Shown: positions 31,316-36,140 of the stretch, one piece after another
Layout of the letters: every line of letters starts with the position of its first letter
How positions within the stretch are numbered: position 1 is the first letter of the stretch
Notes under the pieces: generated by a model
Database searches by the model: none
Told to the model about the DNA's origin: nothing
The model's input: only the letters and a program-made list of their open reading frames with translations
Translations under genes and position numbers: made by a program
DNA from: Deltaproteobacteria bacterium
GTDB lineage: Bacteria > Bdellovibrionota > JACOXK01 > 2-02-FULL-40-11
Reading direction: 5' to 3'
Assembly (NCBI GenBank): GCA_023248265.1
Contig: JAHFEZ010000006.1
Span: 1-36,140, forward strand
DNA: 36,140 bases

Positions 31316-31576
31316 TTATTCATTCTTAACAGCTTTATTATATTCCGCGAGAACCTTCGATTCTATTAAGTCTCTCGTTTCGTTATTCAGGGGATGTGCT
31401 GTATCTTTAAAAGATCCATCTTTTCGTTTTTTACTTGGCATGGCTACAAATAAGCCTTTGGTGCCTTCAATAACTTTTAAATCTCGAACCACAAAACAAT
31501 TGTCAATGGTGATTGTTACATAAGCTTTGAGTTTCTCCTCATCAACAGGAAAAACTCGTACTTCTGTAATTTCCAT
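31316..31576 (-). CDS. spoVG: SpoVG family RNA-binding regulator
   Basis: 86 residues, typical of the family. The conserved core is evident (EITEVRVFPVDEEKLKAYVT, then DLKVIEGTKGLFVAMPSKK). SpoVG proteins bind RNA and DNA and influence gene expression in both spore-forming and non-spore-forming bacteria. It lies 4 nt after ispE and 10 nt before tRNA-Gln, an order seen often in Deltaproteobacteria. Nothing indicates sporulation. Confidence 0.95.
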   Translation of the reverse strand: MEITEVRVFPVDEEKLKAYVTITIDNCFVVRDLKVIEGTKGLFVAMPSKKRKDGSFKDTAHPLNNETRDLIESKVLAEYNKAVKNE

Positions 31577-31580
31577 GGCT

Positions 31581-32441
31581 TCATGCCCTCCCCTGTGTAA
31601 CCCATGCTAGCCAACTTTTTTTTTCAAAATAGGTGGCTGCGTGTTCAGCCATTCTCCTGGTTTTAAACATTCCATATAAAGAGGAGCCACTTCCTGATAA
31701 AGCTGCTTTTTTTGCCCCCAGTTTAACCAGTGTTCGTTTTGCTTCTTCTAAGTAAGGATAGAGTGGGAAGAGTGCTTTTTCAAAGTCATTTTCCCAATGG
31801 TTCCTTTTTAGAAAAAACTTATAATTTTTAACACTCCCTCCTTTTTTTGTCAACGAATTCACCCTATTAGCTTTGTCCCACTGGGCATACGCCCAAGGAG
31901 TTGAAATAGGAGAGCCAGGGTTTAAAACCAAGAACCATTCTTTCAATTTTAAGCGTAAAAGCTTTATTTTTTCTCCTCGTCCCCGCACAAAGGCAGGGTG
32001 GGCATATAAAAAGAAGGGGACATCGGAGCCCAGGTGCAAAGCCAACTCTTCAAGCTTTTTTTGGGAAAGAGGAGCGCCATAGAGCTTGTTCAAAGTTAAT
32101 AGTGTTGTTGCAGCATTAGAACTTCCTCCTCCCAGGCCTGCGCCTAAGGGAATATTTTTTTGAACTCGAATGGAAATAGAAGGTGTGAGGCCAGTCGTTT
32201 TAAAAAAAAGGGTCGCTGCTTTCCAGATAAGATTTTGTTTTTGAGGGAGTGTCGATTTAAGGGGCCGGTGTAATGTTAATTTTTTTTGCTTTGTCTGAGA
32301 AAAGATCAAGGTATCTCCCAAAGATTTTAAGGGAACCATGAGGCTATAAATAGAATGAAACTGATCTTTTCTTTTTTTCCCAATAAAAAGAGAAAGATTA
32401 AGTTTTGCGGGAGAAAAAACTTTAAGGGACTTCAATGACAA
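31581..32441 (-). CDS. ispE: 4-diphosphocytidyl-2-C-methyl-D-erythritol kinase
   Basis: 286 residues. GHMP-kinase motifs are visible: FSPAKLNLSLFI at the N-terminus, the ATP loop IPLGAGLGGGSSNAATTL (~96-113), and AALSGSGSSLYG near the C-terminus. The enzyme phosphorylates CDP-ME in the MEP pathway to isoprenoids. No ATG fits; a TTG at 32441 (or 32435) inside the 3' end of htrA is the likely start. The active-site position usually read as FH(E/M)xxS appears as QFHSIYSL. It overlaps htrA by 20 nt. Confidence 0.92.
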   Translation of the reverse strand: MSLKSLKVFSPAKLNLSLFIGKKRKDQFHSIYSLMVPLKSLGDTLIFSQTKQKKLTLHRPLKSTLPQKQNLIWKAATLFFKTTGLTPSISIRVQKNIPLGAGLGGGSSNAATTLLTLNKLYGAPLSQKKLEELALHLGSDVPFFLYAHPAFVRGRGEKIKLLRLKLKEWFLVLNPGSPISTPWAYAQWDKANRVNSLTKKGGSVKNYKFFLKRNHWENDFEKALFPLYPYLEEAKRTLVKLGAKKAALSGSGSSLYGMFKTRRMAEHAATYFEKKSWLAWVTQGRA

Positions 32442-33933
32442 TCAGCTTAAGTTCTCTTTCTCGGAGGACCTTAAAGAGATATGAGTTTCCTTTTTTAAAC
32501 TTTGAGACACTATTTTTAAAATCAGAAATATCACCCACTTTTTGTTTGTCGACTTCAACAATGATATCACCTTTTTCAAAACCAGCTTTTTGGGCAGGAC
32601 TTTCTTCTTCAACATCCGTAACAACCACTCCAGAAGAAAGCTCGAGTTTTTCTTTAAGCCCTGGATAATTTTTTAAATCTTCAACTTGAAGCCCCAGTTT
32701 AGGCTTGTCTTCTTTTTTCTCTTTAGATGATTTTTCTTTCTTGGCACGATCTTCATCTTCGTCTTTACGTTCAATCGGGGTTACAGAAAATGTCTTTTCT
32801 TTTCCTTCTCGAAGAACTTTCAAAGATGAAGCCTTTCCAACAGGAGCTTTTCCTACTTCTTGGAGGAGATCGCGACCAGACTTAATGGGTTTCCCATTAA
32901 ACTCAATAATGACATCATATACTTGAAGACCTGCTAAATCTGCAGGTTCTCCCTTAACAACTTCTGCGACCACGACCCCTTCTTGTCCTTTAGTGAGTTT
33001 GAGATATTTTACCAAGTCTTCTGTGAGTTCATACCATTGAATGCCAATAAATCCTCGGACGGCATGTCCTTTTTCCATAAGCTGAGGAAGGATATTTTTT
33101 GCGACATTAATGGGGATGGCAAATCCAATAATGCCTTGAGCTCGGGCATCGGTGGCCACATTAACCCCAATAACTTCTCCTTGAATGTTGATGAGAGGCC
33201 CTCCGCTATTTCCAAGGTTAATAGAAGCATCTGTTTGGATAAAATCATTATAAGGGTGAGTAGTTCCTTCTCCGAAAAGCCTTTCTTTGGCACTTACAAT
33301 TCCATGAGAAACGGTGTGTCCGTAGCCAAAAGGATGCCCAATGGCTGCAACCCACTCGCCCACTTCGAGTTTATCGGAATCTCCCAGGGGCGCCACAGGA
33401 AGATCGATCTCTTTGGGATCGATTTTAATTAAAGCAATATCGGTGCGCTTATCTTTTCCAATGACTTTGGCATCGTAGCTTTTTTTGTCTGTCTCTTTGA
33501 GTTTCACCTTGATTTCATCGGCTTTTTCAATGACGTGGTTATTGGTGATGATATAACCTTCTTTGCTAATGATAAAACCCGATCCTAAGCTTTGTTGTTT
33601 AAAGTCTTTAGGATGTTTGGGAAATTGTCTTCCAAAAAAATCATCAAAAAATTGTTTAAAAAATTCATCGTTTTCAAATCCTTCCAAAGGAGAACCCACT
33701 TTAATAGTTTGAGAAGTATTGATGTTGACCACCGTGGGTTTTAACTTTGCTGCAATTTTAACAAAGACTTGAATGTCTGAAATAGCTTGGGAGGGCGTCA
33801 TAGGAGGACTATTTTCAGTCCACACAGGAGATTTGGCTACCCCAAGGCTAACGGACTCTTTTTGGGTGAGATATGCAAAAGAAGCGGCGACTCCCAGTGT
33901 AAAAACAAGAGCAAGGAGTGTAAACTTTTTCAT
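32422..33933 (-). CDS. htrA: HtrA/DegP-type periplasmic serine protease with two PDZ domains
   Basis: 503 residues. A signal peptide (~1-20) precedes a trypsin-like domain with catalytic His133 (NNHVIEK), Asp165 (RTDIALIKI) and Ser243 (GNSGGP). PDZ1 (~280-375) contains VYDVIIEFNGKPI. A Lys/Glu/Asp-rich linker (~385-408) follows, and PDZ2 (~412-500) contains FEKGDIIVEVDKQKV. The family degrades or refolds damaged envelope proteins and can trigger sigma-E pathways. The upstream DUF1844 gene overlaps it by 4 nt, so translation is probably coupled. Confidence 0.95.
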   Translation of the reverse strand: MKKFTLLALVFTLGVAASFAYLTQKESVSLGVAKSPVWTENSPPMTPSQAISDIQVFVKIAAKLKPTVVNINTSQTIKVGSPLEGFENDEFFKQFFDDFFGRQFPKHPKDFKQQSLGSGFIISKEGYIITNNHVIEKADEIKVKLKETDKKSYDAKVIGKDKRTDIALIKIDPKEIDLPVAPLGDSDKLEVGEWVAAIGHPFGYGHTVSHGIVSAKERLFGEGTTHPYNDFIQTDASINLGNSGGPLINIQGEVIGVNVATDARAQGIIGFAIPINVAKNILPQLMEKGHAVRGFIGIQWYELTEDLVKYLKLTKGQEGVVVAEVVKGEPADLAGLQVYDVIIEFNGKPIKSGRDLLQEVGKAPVGKASSLKVLREGKEKTFSVTPIERKDEDEDRAKKEKSSKEKKEDKPKLGLQVEDLKNYPGLKEKLELSSGVVVTDVEEESPAQKAGFEKGDIIVEVDKQKVGDISDFKNSVSKFKKGNSYLFKVLRERELKLIVIEVP

Positions 33934-34229
33934 GGGTTTTTATTTTCCTTTATATAGTGCATGCGAAGGGAATGTAAGAGATTATCCATCAGTTTTTCTT
34001 CGTCCGGAGTTAAATTTCCTTTTGTTTTTTCTTTTAAAATAGCGAGCAAGTCAATATTTTGTTTGGCTTCTTCTAAATTTTTTTCGCTTTTATTATTAAG
34101 AGGATTGGGTGCAATTCCTAAGTTAATGAGGGCAGCAGAACCTAACGAAAATACAAAGGTAGAAAAATCAATCATTCGAGATTCTTGGCGAGATTCTTGG
34201 CTGGGGGCTTTGGCTTGTGGATCAGACAT
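33930..34229 (-). CDS. DUF1844 protein
   Basis: 99 residues from the ATG at 34229, which overlaps the htpX stop (ATGTCTGA, 8 nt). The DUF1844 core is clear: IDFSTFVFSLGSAALINLG, then AKQNIDLLAILKEKTKGNLT, then an acidic LMDNLLHSLRMHYI stretch. Function is unknown; the first helix is moderately hydrophobic. Between htpX and htrA, its context is envelope protein quality control. Confidence 0.88.
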   Translation of the reverse strand: MSDPQAKAPSQESRQESRMIDFSTFVFSLGSAALINLGIAPNPLNNKSEKNLEEAKQNIDLLAILKEKTKGNLTPDEEKLMDNLLHSLRMHYIKENKNP

Positions 34230-35079
34230 AGGCTCTGTAGTTTTTAAGTCGTTCAATACGTTGTTCAATGGGAGGATGCGTACTAAAAAGCTTAATGAAA
34301 GAGCCTAGCGGAAAAGGATTCACAATAAAAAGATGAGCGGTAGCAGGAGTGGCCTTTTCCAAAGGAATTTGCTGGGCAGCTGCATGAATTTTTTGAAGTG
34401 CACAGATGAGCCCATGAGAGCTCCCTGACAATTGGGCGCCTGTTGCATCAGCTTGAAATTCTCGCGAGCGAGAAATGGCCATCTGAATAAGCGAGGCAGC
34501 CAGCGGAGCTAAAATCGCCATAAACAAAAATCCTAAAACACCTCCATGACGATCATTTTCATCGCGCCTACCCCCCATTCCACCAAAAATGGCAGCCCAT
34601 CTGGCCATATTTGCAATCATCACAATGCAGCTTGCAATCGTTGCGGCAATGGCACTGATCATTGTATCTCTATTTTTGATGTGACCCATTTCATGGGAGA
34701 GAACGCCTTTGAGTTCCTCTGTATTTAAAATTTTAAGAAGACCATCTGAAACAACCACAACTCCATGTTCAGGATTTCGGCCCGTTGCAAAGGCATTGGG
34801 AGCATACGAAGGAATTCTATAGATTCGAGGCATGGGCATGTGTGCTCTTTGCGCAATTTCTCGAACCAATCCATGAATTTCATGTTCTTCTTCCAAGGGC
34901 TGTGCGCGGTAGAGCGCCAAAACAATTTTGTCTGAAAACCAATAGGAGCCCACATTCATGACCCCTGCAAAAACAAAGGCAATCATCATTCCTGATGGGC
35001 CTCCTAAGAGTTGGCCAATATAGATGAGAAGAACGGAAAGTAATGTAAGAAGTACAGTTGTCTTTAGTTGGTTTGACAT
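34222..35079 (-). CDS. htpX: HtpX-type membrane zinc metalloprotease
   Basis: 285 residues from the ATG at 35079 (longer frame to 35187 extends through the promoter and is rejected). Two N-terminal helices (~8-48) and a further hydrophobic pair after the active site match HtpX. The zincin motif is HEMGH (His129, Glu130, His133), with the third ligand in SREFQADATGA. HtpX degrades damaged or misfolded membrane proteins. A consensus promoter ends 10 nt from the ATG and no Shine-Dalgarno is seen, so the mRNA should be leaderless. Begins the htpX-DUF1844-htrA-ispE-spoVG run. Confidence 0.93.
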   Translation of the reverse strand: MSNQLKTTVLLTLLSVLLIYIGQLLGGPSGMMIAFVFAGVMNVGSYWFSDKIVLALYRAQPLEEEHEIHGLVREIAQRAHMPMPRIYRIPSYAPNAFATGRNPEHGVVVVSDGLLKILNTEELKGVLSHEMGHIKNRDTMISAIAATIASCIVMIANMARWAAIFGGMGGRRDENDRHGGVLGFLFMAILAPLAASLIQMAISRSREFQADATGAQLSGSSHGLICALQKIHAAAQQIPLEKATPATAHLFIVNPFPLGSFIKLFSTHPPIEQRIERLKNYRAYV

Positions 35080-35089
35080 AGTGACATAA

Positions 35090-35118
35090 TATATAGGGAT
35101 TTTGACTCGTATTGTCAA
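35090..35118 (-). promoter_or_regulatory. Consensus promoter for htpX
   Basis: On the minus strand, a perfect TTGACA (35113-35118) is spaced 17 nt from TATATA (35090-35095). The predicted start is near 35083, only ~4 nt before the ATG at 35079. The -35 lies within the 9-bp palindrome ATTGTCAAT and overlaps the -35 of the divergent promoter. Confidence 0.65.
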
Positions 35119-35139
35119 TGAGATGGTGCATGGTATAAT
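35112..35139 (+). promoter_or_regulatory. Extended -10 promoter for the small membrane protein
   Basis: TTGTCA (35112-35117) is spaced 16 nt from TATAAT (35134-35139), which is preceded by TGg (extended -10). The start near 35146 gives a short leader to the ATG at 35165. Its -35 overlaps that of htpX by 5 bp on the opposite strand, so the two promoters may exclude each other. Confidence 0.6.
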
Positions 35140-35164
35140 AAAAACAAGTGGGACGTTTGTTCTT

Positions 35165-35500
35165 ATGTTTAGAAATAAGCTTATCACATGGATATCATTA
35201 GGATTTATTCTAAGTGGAGCTGCCCTTATGGTGGCGTGGGGAGGCTACCATGTGTGGGTGGATTTTCTTTCCTCTTCAGAGGTGCTAGGGGTGACGCTCA
35301 ATCAAAAGACCCTGGCCAATCTTTCCGTATTTATCCTGATTCCCTTTGTCTTTAGCGGGATGCTGATGGCTGTGTATCGTTTTTCTGTGGATCTTGCGAT
35401 GAAAATCCTAGGCCAGGCAAGCCTTTTGGTGACGCTCATTGGGAGCATTCTTTATTATCTTTTTGTACTTACGATGATGGTTACTTTATCGTCTAGATAA
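35165..35500 (+). CDS. Small three-helix membrane protein of unknown function
   Basis: 111 residues from the ATG at 35165, the first one downstream of the predicted transcription start; in-frame TTG 35102 and ATG 35123 precede it. Hydrophobic segments lie at ~8-28, 49-70 and 82-105. No conserved catalytic motif is seen. It is divergent from htpX and overlaps the 3' end of the TonB-domain gene by 15 nt tail to tail, where the sequence TCTAGA lies within both 3' ends. I do not recognise the family. Shared regulation with htpX could suggest a membrane-stress role. Confidence 0.6.
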   Translation: MFRNKLITWISLGFILSGAALMVAWGGYHVWVDFLSSSEVLGVTLNQKTLANLSVFILIPFVFSGMLMAVYRFSVDLAMKILGQASLLVTLIGSILYYLFVLTMMVTLSSR

Positions 35501-36140
35501 GAAGACAAAAATATTAGACATGCCTCGGGTTTCGACCACAAAACTCCAGGTCAAATAGACTTTTCCATCTTTTTCAATCATGCCTGAAGGTGGATTGGGG
35601 AAGGGAGCAGCCCGTTCGAAAGCTTTGAGAGCTGCATCATCGACATCTTCAACTCCTGAATTTCGAACAATTTGAACTTTAGAAAGCTCTCCTTTGTTGG
35701 TGAGAATAATATTGAGCTTGGTAATGAGATCGTGGTCTCCTAAATTTTGTCCTTTAGCAAAAATTCTATCGACTCGGCCTTGAAGCTCGGGTTCCCAGTA
35801 CATTCGCAAACGATCCTTGATTCTTTCAAAGTAAGAATAAAACTGAAACTCTCGTGTATTTAAAGCTGTCTGGGCGCCTTCTTGGATATTGGGAAGATAA
35901 TCATCGGTTGTTGAAGGAGGACTTACAGCCGAAGGCTTTCTGGGTTTTGAAAGAATTTGAGGTTTAAGTCCCAAGTCAGCCAGGGAAAGCATTTTTTTAG
36001 CTGGAGCAGGAGGGGTGGATGGAGAAGAATTTTTCGTCTTACCCGCCCGCGCGGCCTTGGTTTCTTCTTGAACCGATTGATTATATTTGCTGACATACTC
36101 AGATTTTTTAGGAGGTGTTTGATCCACTGGAGGTTCTGTG
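35486..36140 (-). CDS. TonB/AgmX-type envelope protein, 5' end outside the window
   Basis: At least 217 residues; the frame continues upstream to the window edge in a proline-rich stretch (EPPVDQTPPKK). A GTG at 36127 is probably internal, not the start. A Pro/Ser/Lys-rich linker (first ~85 residues) leads into a C-terminal TonB-like domain (~120-205). Its pattern is KLNIILTNKGELSKVQIVRNSG, then DDAALKAFERAAPFPNPP. Such proteins carry energy or force from the inner membrane to outer-membrane partners. The missing N-terminus should hold a membrane anchor. The last 15 bp overlap a convergent gene. Confidence 0.8.
   Translation of the reverse strand, partial: TEPPVDQTPPKKSEYVSKYNQSVQEETKAARAGKTKNSSPSTPPAPAKKMLSLADLGLKPQILSKPRKPSAVSPPSTTDDYLPNIQEGAQTALNTREFQFYSYFERIKDRLRMYWEPELQGRVDRIFAKGQNLGDHDLITKLNIILTNKGELSKVQIVRNSGVEDVDDAALKAFERAAPFPNPPSGMIEKDGKVYLTWSFVVETRGMSNIFVFLSRR

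Noticed and set aside
35080-35187. 36-residue N-terminal extension of HtpX
   Set aside because: It runs through the consensus promoter and into the opposite gene; HtpX family starts match the ATG at 35079.
1-36140. CRISPR arrays, insertion sequences, phage genes, rRNA genes
   Set aside because: No regularly spaced repeats, transposase motifs, phage structural genes or rRNA signatures were seen by eye on either strand.

Overview
The window comes from an AT-rich Gram-negative bacterium. Evidence for an outer membrane is a Tad-type secretin, a lipobox murein hydrolase and a TonB-like protein. The housekeeping order ispE-spoVG-tRNA-Gln-prs-rplY-pth and rpsF-rpsR-DUF2232-rplI-dnaB, together with meaB and a Tad locus rich in FHA proteins, points to Deltaproteobacteria in the old broad sense (Bdellovibrionota, Myxococcota, Desulfobacterota or a related candidate phylum). 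This placement is inferred from gene order and protein character, not from a search.

Region 1 (about 1-14.9 kb, all minus strand) is a compact Tad/Flp pilus locus. In transcription order it reads tadC, DUF192, an FHA-PAS membrane protein, two FHA-TPR membrane proteins, a PP2C-like protein, then a strong promoter with a ~100-nt leader. After that come the Flp pilin, a second Flp-like pilin, two TadE-like minor pilins, cpaB, the secretin cpaC, a fused TadZ-TadA ATPase, tadB, and a secreted YD/RHS-repeat protein. tadB and tadC, normally adjacent, lie at opposite ends with a phospho-signalling block between them. No prepilin peptidase, TadG or Ser/Thr kinase lies inside the window.

Region 2 (14.9-24.2 kb) is mixed. 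It holds meaB, a secreted subtilase, a 306-bp gene-free stretch with a good promoter and a nested RNA hairpin, an MltD-like lytic transglycosylase, a Fis-type regulator, a small orphan gene, pabB, another small orphan, and two secreted proteins of unknown function placed tail to tail. One of these two has calcium-loop-like motifs and an HEMLH zinc-protease motif.

Region 3 (24.2-35.1 kb, minus strand) is a long housekeeping run: htpX, DUF1844, an HtrA protease, ispE, spoVG, tRNA-Gln(TTG), prs, rplY, pth, then rpsF, rpsR, a DUF2232 membrane protein, rplI and dnaB. dnaB carries a 421-residue intein with a LAGLIDADG homing endonuclease.

Region 4 (35.1-36.1 kb) has a small membrane protein, divergent from htpX and sharing overlapping -35 elements with it, and a TonB-domain protein that runs off the right edge.

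The strongest points for follow-up are the DnaB intein, the TadZ-TadA fusion and split Tad locus with its FHA/degenerate-PP2C module, the candidate structured RNA at about 17.8-18.0 kb, and three genes (mltD, pabB, htpX) whose promoters sit so close to the ATG that their mRNAs should be leaderless.
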